Below are positions 18,814 to 29,860 of a stretch of 64,000 nucleotides of DNA, one piece after another. The notes beneath the pieces are model-generated. The model was not told the origin of the DNA, did not search any database, and saw nothing but the letters and a program-made list of their open reading frames with translations. The translations under genes and the position numbers were made by a program. This DNA comes from Thiohalocapsa sp963704155. Its GTDB lineage: Bacteria; Pseudomonadota; Gammaproteobacteria; Chromatiales; Chromatiaceae. Position 1 is the first letter of the stretch, and every line of letters begins with the position of its first letter. The stretch spans positions 1 to 64,000 of the forward strand of contig CAVPHF010000042.1 in NCBI GenBank assembly GCA_963704155.1, in the 5' to 3' direction.

Positions 18814-19294
18814 ATGACCCTCATCGCCTCCCTGCTCGCCATCGCCCTGCTGCTGCTCATTGGCAGGCATCGCCCTGGTTGCGCGCCGTCTCGTCCCGCC
18901 GGACGTCAAGCTCACCGCCGTCCGCCCCGAGCGCCTGCGCGCTGGCGAGCAACGCCTGAAGGTCGGCCTCCGACTACTCAATCCCAACCCGCTGCCGCTG
19001 CCGGTGCTGTCGCTGACCTACCGGCTCTGGCTCGAAGACCTGCCCATCGCCGCCGGCCGGGGCAAGCTGGCCCGGCCCGTCCCGGCTCGCGGCAGCGCCG
19101 ACATGGAGGTACTGGTCAGCGCCGACGCCCGCAAGCTCGCCGGCACCCTCCCCCGCCTGGCCCTCAAGCCCCAGCCCTGGCGCTACCGCCTCGAAGGCAC
19201 CGTCGCCGTGCTGCCGCGGCTGAATCTTCCCTACCGCCAGGAAGGCCGCATCGACCTTGCCGGCATGCTGCGCCTGGCCGCGACGCTTCGCTGA
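18814..19294 (+). pseudogene. LEA14-like (water-stress domain) protein, frameshift after signal
   Basis: MTLIASLLAIALLLL at 18814 is a signal anchor. One extra T near 18860 shifts the frame. The mature part continues from AGIALVARRLVPPDVKLTAV through LRLLNPNPLPLPVLSLTYRL and ends LDLAGMLRLAATLR-like at 19294. The NPNPxPLPVxxLxYxL pattern is typical of LEA type 2/WHy domains, which protect membranes or act in the periplasm. A TTG at 18860 could start a shorter product without the anchor. The single indel may be a consensus error. Confidence 0.7.
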
Positions 19295-19561
19295 GCCGGC
19301 CTGCACGCAGCCGGGCCCGAACACCTGGAAACCGCGGTTGCGACCCAGTCGACTCGAGCGAAATCCGAGGGAGATCGGTTGACCGCGCTGTGCAACAAGG
19401 AAATTCCAAATTCGTCTCGGATTTTTGCCACCGGTCGACGACATCGCTTTGAAGAGGAAGGTCAAGTGACCCCGCAAATGTCGGGCTTGGCTTTGCCTCC
19501 GGACCGGGCCATCTCATGAGCATCGCTGTTGGCGCAACAGCTCGACATCCGGAGGCCAGAC

Positions 19562-20167
19562 ATGATGAAGGTAAAGAGCGCACTGATCCTTACCGGTCTG
19601 CTCGGCGCAGGCTCCGCCGTCGCCGCGATCGGAGCCGGACGCATTCTAGGCTGGGGCGGCGATGCCGCCCAGACCAGCGCGGCGACCATGCGAAACACCG
19701 CGGCCATCTCCGACGCCGGCGTGGATAGGGACGCGTCGCTCTACACAGAGGCGCTCGCAGCAACATCGGCGCTGCGGGGTGGTCCGATTACGTCCGCGGT
19801 CGGTCGACCCGTATCCGTGGAATTCGCCGCCAGTCTGCTGCGGGCCGCCAGCTTCGGCCCCGCTCCTAAGACGCCGGCGCAGTGGACATTGTTCCTGCCC
19901 ACGGACGCGGCCTTCGCCCCACTCGCAGGCGCGCCGCTCGACCAGCTGGTGCACCACCCCAACGCGATGCTCGCCGTGCTGGACCGCCATCTGGTGGCCA
20001 GCACGGTGACGCTCGACGACCTTCGCCGCGGTGAAACGGTGAGCACGCTCGGCGGAAAGCCCGTCGAAGTGATCGGCGGTGAGACGCCCCGTGTCAACGG
20101 TGCCAACGTGCTCGCCGAACACCGCCTCGGCAACGGTCGTGTCCTCATCGTCGACGCCCTGCTTTGA
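19562..20167 (+). CDS. Exported fasciclin-domain protein
   Basis: A 201-residue protein. MMKVKSALILTGLLGAGSAV is a signal peptide after the ribosome site GGAGG. The fasciclin domain occupies residues about 60-201: TLFLPTDAAFAPLAG, MLAVLDRHLVASTVTLDDLR, and a last block NGANVLAEHRLGNGRVLIVD. Fasciclin proteins are secreted or periplasmic adhesion-like proteins. The stop overlaps the region just before the lipocalin gene, so the two are probably translated from one message. Confidence 0.85.
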   Translation: MMKVKSALILTGLLGAGSAVAAIGAGRILGWGGDAAQTSAATMRNTAAISDAGVDRDASLYTEALAATSALRGGPITSAVGRPVSVEFAASLLRAASFGPAPKTPAQWTLFLPTDAAFAPLAGAPLDQLVHHPNAMLAVLDRHLVASTVTLDDLRRGETVSTLGGKPVEVIGGETPRVNGANVLAEHRLGNGRVLIVDALL

Positions 20168-20178
20168 GCAACCCTCTA

Positions 20179-20724
20179 ATGACGACACACACGACCGGCG
20201 GTCTCGGTGCGCTCTTCGGCGGCTTCAGGGCGCGGCGCGAGCCCCCCGAGACCGTCTCTCACGTCGACCTCGATCGCCTGCTCGGCACCTGGTTCGAGGT
20301 CGCACGGCTGCCGAGCCTGGAGTCGGATGCCCCTTGGCAGCGCAGCGTCAACGTTACCGCCACTTACGCGAAACGCGCCGACGGTCCTGTCACCGTGCAG
20401 ACCGTGGCGTACAACGCCAAGGCGCGGATGCGGCGCAACGAGGTCAACGGCACGGTGCATCCTGCAGACGCAACGGGCGCCAAACTGATTCTGAGATTCT
20501 ACAAGCTCATCCGCGGAGACCTTTGGGTCATTGGTCTCGATCCCGACTACCGCTGGGCCTTGATGGGCACGCCGAGCCGAAAGCGGCTGTGGCTGATCGC
20601 CCGAGCACCGCGCATCGAGCCGGCCGACTTCGAACGAGCGATGGCGATCGCAGCGGCGCAGGGCTACGATTCGGCAGCCGTCGTTCCGACCCAGCAGGAG
20701 GCGCTTACACCTGGCCTCGGGTGA
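20179..20724 (+). CDS. Lipocalin family protein (Blc-like)
   Basis: Outer-membrane lipocalins of the Blc type bind fatty acids or lysophospholipids under envelope stress. This 181-residue protein has the lipocalin start GTWFEVARLPSLES, a central VNGTVHPADATGAKLILRFY, GDLWVIGLDPDYRWALMGTP, and LWLIARAPRIEPADFERAM at the end. No lipobox or signal peptide is visible at the N-terminus, unlike E. coli Blc, so it may be cytoplasmic or the start may be altered. It follows the fasciclin gene by 11 bp (an alternative TTG start at 20164 overlaps its stop). Confidence 0.85.
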   Translation: MTTHTTGGLGALFGGFRARREPPETVSHVDLDRLLGTWFEVARLPSLESDAPWQRSVNVTATYAKRADGPVTVQTVAYNAKARMRRNEVNGTVHPADATGAKLILRFYKLIRGDLWVIGLDPDYRWALMGTPSRKRLWLIARAPRIEPADFERAMAIAAAQGYDSAAVVPTQQEALTPGLG

Positions 20725-21054
20725 TTCATTCGGACTCGCGGTGCTCACCGTGCTCCTGGTCGCGTCCTGGTCCTGGAGGGGGTTCTGCCCTTCTACAGCC
20801 GTCGCGAGCACCGCGTTCGCCACGGCCTACGCAACGGAACCTTGGCCGCCACGAGCGGCGCCATCGGCGCGGCACTGGCACTGCGCGCCATCTTTGCGAT
20901 CGTGACCGGCCTGATCGAGCACGGCGCCGATGCCGGCTACCTGGATTCTGTCCGCGGCGTGCACTGCATCAGTGACCCGGACGTCAGACGACCAGAGCGC
21001 CGGCAAGCCCTGGCGGCGCTGGCGCGATTCTCCGAGCAGTTCATGCAACGGTGA
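20725..21054 (+). pseudogene. Remnant of a membrane protein, possibly sterol-desaturase-like
   Basis: Reading across a shift near 20760, the translation gives GLAVLTVLLV then LVLEGVLPFYSRREHRVRHG and LRNGTLAATSGAIGAALALR. This resembles the first helices of sterol-desaturase-type membrane proteins. No histidine box follows; from about 20920 the sequence becomes unrelated and stops at 21054. Recognition is weak. Confidence 0.3.
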
Positions 21055-21120
21055 CCGGACGGCCCCCGCCGCAGTGGAAAGTTCGAATGCCGGCATCGGC
21101 CGCAGCGCCGCGACTTCCTC

Positions 21121-21197
21121 GACCTCGTCACTCGGTTGGACAGAGCAGCCGCCTCCTAGGCGTCAGGTCACAGATTCGCATCCTGTCGAGGGCACCA
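21121..21197 (+). tRNA. Degenerate tRNA-Arg(CCT), likely a remnant
   Basis: The 77 bp can be folded as a tRNA with CTCCTAG as anticodon loop (anticodon CCT) and 3' end CGAGGGCACCA. The acceptor, D, anticodon and T stems each carry one mismatch: for example GACCTCG against CGAGGGC, and ACAGA against CCTGT in the T arm. A functional tRNA would not normally have a mismatch in each stem, so this is probably a decayed copy. tRNA genes are common integration sites, and the foreign-looking island begins right after it. Confidence 0.6.
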
Positions 21198-21200
21198 TCC

Positions 21201-21584
21201 TCACCGGGCTCGCCGATCCTCTTGTCCGACGACCTCCATCTTGAACGCATGGTCAGCGTTCATCGCCCCGAGGACCTCCTTGGCTTGCCGGGCCTCATCG
21301 TCGCTGACTCGCCGCACGTCTAGCACGTAGCGTCGACCGGCGCGCGTGACGATGCGGACGGTCGTTCCTTCCCAGCGGATTGACTCGAGCATGTCCTCGT
21401 CATCCAGTATGTCCTCGTGCGAGATGCTGACCCCGCGTTCGTCGGGCTCGAGAATAAACTCGAATTTGGGCGTACGAAGCAGCGTGAGGCTGATCACATC
21501 GACGGGGTCGGTCCGTCCTGCAATGGCGAACGAGACGATCAGGTCATCGCCGGATTCAGTAGTAATGAACTCGACCGTTTCCAT
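21201..21584 (-). CDS. Uncharacterised acidic protein, 127 aa
   Basis: The start METVEFITTESGDDLIVSFA is at 21584, preceded by GAGAAG. It is an acidic protein with a beta-rich central part (TPKFEFILEPDERGVSISHE) and a C-terminal segment (RRVSDDEARQAKEVLGAMNA). The family is not recognised. It lies next to hicAB remnants and overlaps the last 28 bp of the hicB piece. Confidence 0.5.
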   Translation of the reverse strand: METVEFITTESGDDLIVSFAIAGRTDPVDVISLTLLRTPKFEFILEPDERGVSISHEDILDDEDMLESIRWEGTTVRIVTRAGRRYVLDVRRVSDDEARQAKEVLGAMNADHAFKMEVVGQEDRRAR

Positions 21585-21785
21585 CTTCTCGCATACCCTC
21601 GAGGTGAAAGGCGATAGCCTCCTTGATTTCCATTTCGACCTCCTCGACCGAGGCGCCCGTCGCAACGCAGCCGGGAAGATCTGGGACGTAGTCGGATGCT
21701 TGAATTGGCGATGGCTTCCCCTGGCAGCAACCAAATACCACCCGTCATCTTTGAGCATCGCCCGGACCTCGAAGATCTTGATCAA
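21556..21785 (-). pseudogene. hicA-hicB toxin-antitoxin remnant, internally deleted
   Basis: The TTG-initiated frame MIKIFEVRAMLKDDGWYLVA then ARGSHRQFKHP is the N-terminal two thirds of a HicA mRNA-interferase-like toxin. The sequence then jumps, near 21697, directly into HicB: DYVPDLPGCVATGASVEEVE and IKEAIAFHLEGMREDGN, in another frame. The HicA C-terminus and the HicB start are missing. No functional toxin-antitoxin pair remains. Confidence 0.75.
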
Positions 21786-22135
21786 TTACTCAAGTTTGCC
21801 TATCACCAAAGTCTTGGTTTGGACGGAACTGATGTTTATGGCGTCACGTTAAGATTGGCGCCCCGCCGAGCCTCTCGTTGGGCAAATTCATTCTCTAGCG
21901 GTCATGTCACCTAAGCCTGGCCTCTTTTCCCTCGAAGCCCGCTCGAAGCCTACTCGGCGCTCAATCAGGGGTTCACCGCCCGTGTCCAATAGCAGCTCGG
22001 TGTAGAGGTGACTCAGAGGCCAATGGCCCGCAAAGCGGACCGTACGTGCGCCGACCTCCCTAGTATCCGCTGTGCGGACCATCCGCTGGGTGGTCAGACT
22101 TATGTTCAAGGCCGGCAGCTGCACCAGACCGACAG
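21786..22135. other. Gene-poor island segment
   Basis: About 350 bp with lower GC than the flanks. An 88-codon frame on the minus strand (21888-22154) overlaps the next gene by 19 bp and has no recognisable features; I do not support it as a gene. Confidence 0.4.
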
Positions 22136-22480
22136 TTAAACAGCGTCGTTCCATTGGACCACCAGAGCGGGCTCTTCCTCATCTCTGATGTATAGGAGCG
22201 GGTTGCCTTTAATACCTTGTTTTCGCAAGGTGTCCATCACGTCGGTCACGGTAAGAGGTTGGGCATAGTCCATACCATGCATGGATACGAACTTGTTCGC
22301 TAGCCCGTGCAGAGTCGTTTGCACCCTGGATGTAGGGGAGCTCTTCGCTCGATCGGACATTGCAGTCCAGACTGCTAAGGAGTAGATATCTCCGGGGAAG
22401 ACAATACCTATACCCTTGAGCTTGGTGACGTGTATCTCATCCCTGTCGTATTTGCTGGTTTTCGCTCTCGGCTTTGTCAT
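22136..22480 (-). CDS. Island protein of unknown function, 114 aa
   Basis: Sequence with natural composition and lower GC than the chromosome-like flanks: IHVTKLKGIGIVFPGDIYSL, LHGLANKFVSMHGMDYAQPL, and VTDVMDTLRKQGIKGNPLLY. No signal or membrane segment. Not recognised. It shares strand and base composition with the gene at 22616-22954, 136 bp upstream, and the two are probably a pair acquired together. Confidence 0.55.
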   Translation of the reverse strand: MTKPRAKTSKYDRDEIHVTKLKGIGIVFPGDIYSLAVWTAMSDRAKSSPTSRVQTTLHGLANKFVSMHGMDYAQPLTVTDVMDTLRKQGIKGNPLLYIRDEEEPALVVQWNDAV

Positions 22481-22615
22481 TTCTTGCCATGATTGGTCGG
22501 TATGGGGCTCATTCCGCGACAGGCCACCGATATCAGCTTCTGCTTTCGAGACAAGGGCGCAGATTTTGTTGACGGAGACTGTCGGCGCTTCTGGGCGTTT
22601 GGCTGCAGGCTGTCG

Positions 22616-22954
22616 TTACGCGATCCTTTTTATTGAGACACTTGGCCGATAAACGTCTTCTGTCGTCCGCACCTTGCAGCGGAATGTATGCTGGGCAATC
22701 GCGCCGTGTTGATGAAACTCACGCTTTAGTTTAGCCGTAACCTCGATGAGGATTATCTCATTTTCCGAAATAGGCACGTCGCTGTTCAATAACTTCCAAT
22801 AAAAGCTCCACGGGGTTCGTCCCTCAAGGAACAAACGTGTCTCCACTGCATCGGGCAGCTCGGGCAGTTCGCGTTCAATTTTCTTCTTGATATGATACTT
22901 GATTGTATCAATTGCGTTTGCAGATAACCCAGCTGAGGCATCGAGTCTTTTCAT
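22616..22954 (-). CDS. Island protein of unknown function, 112 aa
   Basis: A basic, lysine-rich protein: MKRLDASAGLSANAIDTIKY, IERELPELPDAVETRLFLEG, NEIILIEVTAKLKREFHQHG. Low-GC codons set it apart from most of the window. Not recognised. It is upstream of the 22136-22480 gene on the same strand. A helper or effector of a defence module is possible, but nothing in the sequence proves it. Confidence 0.55.
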   Translation of the reverse strand: MKRLDASAGLSANAIDTIKYHIKKKIERELPELPDAVETRLFLEGRTPWSFYWKLLNSDVPISENEIILIEVTAKLKREFHQHGAIAQHTFRCKVRTTEDVYRPSVSIKRIA

Positions 22955-23110
22955 TATTGAAGCACGGGGAAAGACAGTCTGTCAGTGATCGCCACGGTCG
23001 GCGCTTGGCTTGGGAAAGTCATCCCACGCCGGCAGAACGTGCAAATTTTCTGTCGGCAATCGGAAAGATTGTGGTCTGCCGGCCTCTCGCCACCCATCCA
23101 AGCCACCCTA

Positions 23111-26184
<3,074 letters not shown>

Positions 26185-26188
<4 letters not shown>

Positions 26189-27393
26189 GGCTGCAACCAT
26201 TCCGTCACCGGGCGCGACAGGAAGGCTTCCAGCTCGATCCCATCGCCGCCCACCAGCATGGTGCGATCGGGCGCGAACGCCTCGACGAAGGCGGCCATGC
26301 CGGCCAGGGCATCGCGCCGGCGACCGCTCTTCACCTCGATTGCCAGCAGACGCTTGCCGTCGCGAACCACGAAGTCGACTTCCCGATTCTTTTCGCGCCA
26401 GTAGAACAACTCGCACGCGCCGCGCTGGGCGGCGTTGGCCAAGTGCGCGCCGACCGCCGATTCAACCAACCGCCCATAGAAGGACTGGTCGGCTCGGGCC
26501 TCTTCGGGAGACAGTCCTTCCACCGCGGTCATCAGAGCCGTGTTCAGAACCTGCAGCTTGGGGCTGGACGCGCGCCGGCGCACCGCCTGGCCGGCAAACT
26601 TCTGCAGGCCGGTCAGCATCCCCGCCGCCGCTAGCAGATCGAGATAGTGGGCCAGCGTGGTCGTGTTACCGGCGTCCTGCAACTGGCCGAGCATCTTGGT
26701 GTAGGACAGGGTCTGCCCGGAGTATCGGCAGCCCAGCTCAAACAGGCGACGCAGCAGTGCCGGCTTGTCCACGCGGGTTAGCAGCAGCACGTCACGCGAG
26801 ATGCTTGTTTCCACAAGCGAATCGAGGACGTAGCGCCGCCAGCGTGCCGGTTCGGCAATCAGTGGCGCAGCGCCAGGGTAACCGCCGAAATACAGATAGT
26901 CCGCAAGCGAGAAATCAAAGGCCGCGCGCATCTCATTGAACGACCAGTGCGGCAGATGCAGGGTCTCGAAGCGGCCGGCAAGGCTCTCGGTGAGCCCGCG
27001 CTCGATCAGCAACGGCGCCGAGCCCAGCAGCACCACCTGCAATGGCCGACGCCGGCGCGTGTCCTCGTCCCACAGATGTTTGACGGTTTCCGACCACTGC
27101 TCGACCTTCTGCACCTCGTCGATCACCAGCAAGCCGCCATCGGCGCCGGCTTCCAGTCGCGCCGCCTCCCACTGCTGCCGCAGCCATGCACCATCGCGAA
27201 GCGTCGGCTCATCGGCACTGACAAACCGTACTGGGCGCTGCCACCGCTCGGTTACCTGCTGAACCAGCGTGGTCTTGCCGACCTGTCGTGCACCAGTCAC
27301 CACCTGCAAATGACGCCGAGGCTCTGCCAGCCTTCGGGACAGTTCGGCAGCCTGAGGACGCTGGTAGTCGTTCTCGATTTTTACGCTTTTCAT
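26185..27393 (-). CDS. AAA ATPase with DUF4143 domain
   Basis: An intact 402-residue protein. Residues about 20-170 are an AAA_14 ATPase with Walker A GARQVGKTTL and Walker B LLVIDEVQK. Residues about 200-370 are DUF4143, ending with EVDFVVRDGKRLLAIEVKSG, a PD-(D/E)xK-nuclease-like core. Such proteins are widespread, often mobile, and of unclear role. The start overlaps the stop of the partial hsdR upstream (ATGA), and its own stop overlaps the start of the full hsdR (ATGA), placing it inside a tightly coupled operon. An AT-rich perfect palindrome overlaps its start codon. Confidence 0.88.
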
Positions 27394-27957
27394 TGAGTAT
27401 TTTTACTCAACACAATGCGTAGTGCAAGCGCCCCTTTGGCATCATGCATCGACGCCGATGCCCCGGCGACGCTGAGCTGGCGGACTACCAGCAGGTCGTT
27501 CCTCTCGGGGTGCTCGAAATCGACGAGCCGTGCCCTTCCGCCGCGGGTCTCGCCGGTCCCATCCCCAATGCGAGCGTCGCGGTATTCGACCTCGACCCCA
27601 TCGGTGAGCAGCGCATGGAACCAGCGGTTGTTCTGGGTCAGCGTCGGGTGCGGTGGTCGCGACAGGATGCGCACCACCTCCTCGACGGTGTGGTGCGGCA
27701 GATCCGGGTTGAGGCGATGAAGCGCCGCCCCGAGGCGGCCTTTCAGCACGACGTCGATCGGACCGCCGCGTTCCCCCGCGTCGTCGATCTCGACGCCGCG
27801 CTTGGTGGCGGCGCCGATCGCACCGAAGTAGGCGATGGCGACGTCCTCGACCACGGATTCGTTCAACGCAAAGGCGCGAGGACGCGAAGGCGCAAAGCTT
27901 TCTGTTTCTTCTTTGCGACCTGGCGCCACTGCGTCTTTGCGTTGGTCTTCGTTCATA
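27390..27957 (-). pseudogene. Second, truncated hsdR N-terminus
   Basis: Residues from VVEDVAIAYFGAIGAATKRG through TVEEVVRILSRPPHPTLTQN to LVVRQLSVAGAS are homologous to the first 150 or so residues of the hsdR at 26188, but with many differences, so it is a diverged paralogue rather than a fresh duplication. Similarity ends sharply after VAGAS. The last 17 residues are unrelated, and the stop overlaps the ATPase start. The first 35 residues (MNEDQRKDAVAPGRKEETES) come from the GCAAAG-rich repeat found beside the GxxExxY gene. The 188-residue product lacks the nuclease and motor domains. Confidence 0.8.
27393..27410. promoter_or_regulatory. AT-rich palindrome at the ATPase start
   Basis: TTGAGTATTTTTACTCAA is a perfect 7-bp inverted repeat around TTTT. 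It begins on the first base of the ATPase start codon, in otherwise GC-rich DNA. It could be an operator or a hairpin masking the start. Confidence 0.6.
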
Positions 27958-28333
27958 GCCCATTCACCACCCGATGAATGCCGTTCTTGAGCATGCGCTC
28001 GCCGAAGTTGATGACCAGTCCCAGTTTCATTCCGGTCAACCGCAGGTAGGTGAGGACTTGCGCTTCGAAAATGGCGTTGTATTGCGCAGTCGCCTTGCAT
28101 TCGACGATGACCAGACCGCCAACAATGACATCGATGCGCAGCGGCGACGCGAGGGTCTGGCCCTTGTAGGGGATCGGCAAGGATACCTGGCGTTGGACAG
28201 ACAGGCCGCGCTGAGCGAGTTCCCAGACCAGCGCTTCTTCGTAGACGCTTTCCAGCAGACCGGGACCGCCAAGGGTGCGGTGGACCTCGATCGCGGCTTC
28301 GACGAGGTGGCGGCTGATTTCGTTCTCGGTCAT
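27953..28333 (-). CDS. GxxExxY family (PDDEXK-like) protein
   Basis: The start MTENEISRHLVEAAIEVHRT is at 28333. The family-naming motif is in GGPGLLESVYEEALVWELAQ (G-x-x-E-x-x-Y), and the nuclease-like core in LRIDVIVGGLVIVECKATAQ. The end ERMLKNGIHRVVNGL is typical. Length 126 residues is normal. Function is unknown, although the fold is that of PD-(D/E)xK nucleases. Its stop overlaps the start of the partial hsdR by a few bases. GCAAAG-rich imperfect repeats flank it on both sides, as is often seen with this family. Confidence 0.85.
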   Translation of the reverse strand: MTENEISRHLVEAAIEVHRTLGGPGLLESVYEEALVWELAQRGLSVQRQVSLPIPYKGQTLASPLRIDVIVGGLVIVECKATAQYNAIFEAQVLTYLRLTGMKLGLVINFGERMLKNGIHRVVNGL

Positions 28334-28510
28334 AGCAGGCCATCCGGATCTAACGCAAAGACGCAAGGTCGCGAAGGCGCAACGTAGATCTTGTTGACTT
28401 CTCTTTGCGGCCTGGCGTCTCTGCGCCTTTGCGTTGAATGCTCTAAAGGCTCGTTCTCTGTCATAGACGGCCGTCCGGATCTAACGCAAAGACGCGAGGT
28501 CGCGAAGGCG
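28321..28510. repeat. Direct and inverted GCAAAG-rich repeats beside the GxxExxY gene
   Basis: A 59-bp segment starting CGTTCTCGGTCATAGCAGGC is repeated with few changes 131 bp further on (28452-28510). Between them an inverted partner (28406-28434) reads, on the other strand, AACGCAAAGGCGCAGAGACG. A related inverted pair lies at about 27866-27947, inside the N-terminal codons of the partial hsdR. Confidence 0.8.
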
Positions 28511-28783
28511 GGCATCGGCCATGATCCCGGCCAGCATGCCGCCTACGTGAGAAGTTGGGTTCAGATCCTGAAGGAGGACCCGAAAGAGATCCTTCGGGCT
28601 TCCAGGGATGCGGATAAGATCACCGGGTACGTGCTGGACCTGGAGAGGGATCGAATGCCGGCGAACGTGGAGAAGCTGCCGCAGATCGAGCGGTGGTCCA
28701 GGCCGGAGTCGGCACAACAGGCGCTCGCCGAGGCGAAGCAAGCCCTCAAAGGTCGCGCCACGGCCGAGGAGCGGGAACGGTAG
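28505..28783 (+). pseudogene. C-terminal fragment of an ArdC-like antirestriction protein
   Basis: From about 28530 the frame reads QHAAYVRSWVQILKEDPKEI and LRASRDADKITGYVLDLE, matching the C-terminus of ArdC-type proteins with a zincin-like domain. The N-terminal ssDNA-binding part and the HExxH metalloprotease motif are missing. The 5' cut coincides with the GCAAAG-rich repeat. ArdC protects incoming plasmid DNA from restriction, which fits a mobile origin for this island. Confidence 0.65.
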
Positions 28784-28874
28784 GCCGACTTCATGGGCCT
28801 GACATGGAGTAGAGTTTTGTTCCGGTATCAGGAAAATCTTAAGTGCAGTCCGCTCTCGCGGATGGAGGTTATTG

Positions 28875-29126
28875 ATGAGCCAGCTGATCCTTGATGTCCC
28901 TGACGATTCTCTGCTGTCGCTCAAGCTGTCCGATGAAGCTGCGGCGGCCGAGATCCGTTTGGCTGCATCCGTGAAGCTCTATGAGCTCGGACGGTTGTCA
29001 TCCGGGGCTGCGGCGCGTCTCGCCGGTATTCCGCGGGTGCTGTTCCTGAGCAAACTCGCCGACTATGGCGTCGACACCTTCCGCCTCACTGAAGACGAGT
29101 TGGAGCGTCAGACATCCCTTGCCTGA
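28875..29126 (+). CDS. UPF0175 family antitoxin
   Basis: An 83-residue protein: MSQLILDVPDDSLLSLKLSD at the N-terminus, VKLYELGRLSSGAAARLAGI as a helix-turn-helix, and VLFLSKLADYGVDTFRLTED at the end. The UPF0175 signature is complete. The ATG at 28875 is preferred over an adjacent TTG because GGAGGTT lies 5 bp upstream. It overlaps the DUF3368 gene by 8 bp, the usual antitoxin-toxin coupling. Confidence 0.88.
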   Translation: MSQLILDVPDDSLLSLKLSDEAAAAEIRLAASVKLYELGRLSSGAAARLAGIPRVLFLSKLADYGVDTFRLTEDELERQTSLA

Positions 29127-29604
29127 CGTCATCTGTAATACCTCGCCGTTCCAGTATTTGCACCAGATCGGGCATTTGGAGCTCTTGCCGAAACTGGTCT
29201 CGCGGATCGTTGTTCCGACCGCCGTTGCGGACGAACTGGCCGAGGGGCGGCGTCGAGGCCTTGATCTCCCTATCCCGGAAGATCTGCCGTGGGTCGATAT
29301 GCGTACGCCGTCGAGCGAACAGGTCGTGCGTCTGGTCGCGGATCTCGGTCCCGGTGAAACCGGGGTTCTGTTCCTGGCGCTGGAGCGTACCGATGCAGTC
29401 GTGATCTTGGATGATGCCTTGGCAAGGCGTCATGCTGAGATGCTTGGGATCTCATTGACGGGGACGCTGGGAGTCCTGCTGGACGCCAAGCGCCGCGGGT
29501 TGGTGTTGGCGTTGACTCCGCTGATCGACGATCTCCAGCGCTTGGGCTTCCGGCTCAGCGACCGCACCCGCCAAGCTGTCTTGCGCAAGGCCGCAGAGCT
29601 GTAG
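29119..29604 (+). CDS. DUF3368 PIN-domain toxin
   Basis: A PIN-domain RNase-like protein, partner of the UPF0175 antitoxin. A TTG start at 29119 gives MPDVICNTSPFQYLHQIGHL, the usual beginning (Asp replaced by Asn in CNTSP, as in this family). Further landmarks are VVPTAVADELAEGRRRG, LGPGETGVLFLALE, and VVILDDALARRHAEMLGISL with acidic residues. The length of about 161 residues is normal. The pair lies between the ArdC fragment and the fic fragment and appears intact. Confidence 0.85.
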   Translation: MPDVICNTSPFQYLHQIGHLELLPKLVSRIVVPTAVADELAEGRRRGLDLPIPEDLPWVDMRTPSSEQVVRLVADLGPGETGVLFLALERTDAVVILDDALARRHAEMLGISLTGTLGVLLDAKRRGLVLALTPLIDDLQRLGFRLSDRTRQAVLRKAAEL

Positions 29605-29691
29605 CCTCATTGTTCTCAAGGCTGTGCGTCAACGGGGTTAGACCCACAGGGTAGGTTCAGAAATTGGTGTTTGTGGGTGTAGAAACGGATC

Positions 29692-29793
29692 ATGCTCCAG
29701 ACATCCACAGTGCAGATCACCACGGAGATGCTCTCCCTCGTCGCCGAGATCGACGAGTTCAAGGGGGCGTGGCGAGCTCTGGGTACCTTGGCG
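29692..29793 (+). pseudogene. N-terminal fragment of a Fic family protein
   Basis: The 34 codons MLQTSTVQITTEMLSLVAEI then DEFKGAWRALGTLA match the start of Fic/DOC AMPylase proteins. The sequence stops matching exactly at 29793, where the 3' end of the outer group II intron begins in antisense orientation. No further fic sequence is present in the window. Confidence 0.7.
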
Positions 29794-29829
29794 GTCGGGT
29801 CAGAGGGGCCGAAGCCCCGTCTGCCCACA

Positions 29830-29859
29830 GAACCGTGCGTACGGGTCCGTACACGGCTC
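29830..29859 (-). ncRNA. Domain V of intron 1
   Basis: Thirty nucleotides starting GAGCCGTG and ending CACGGTTC form the catalytic domain V hairpin. They lie 2 bp after the stop codon of the reverse-transcriptase C-terminal part. Confidence 0.75.
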
Positions 29860-29860
29860 C

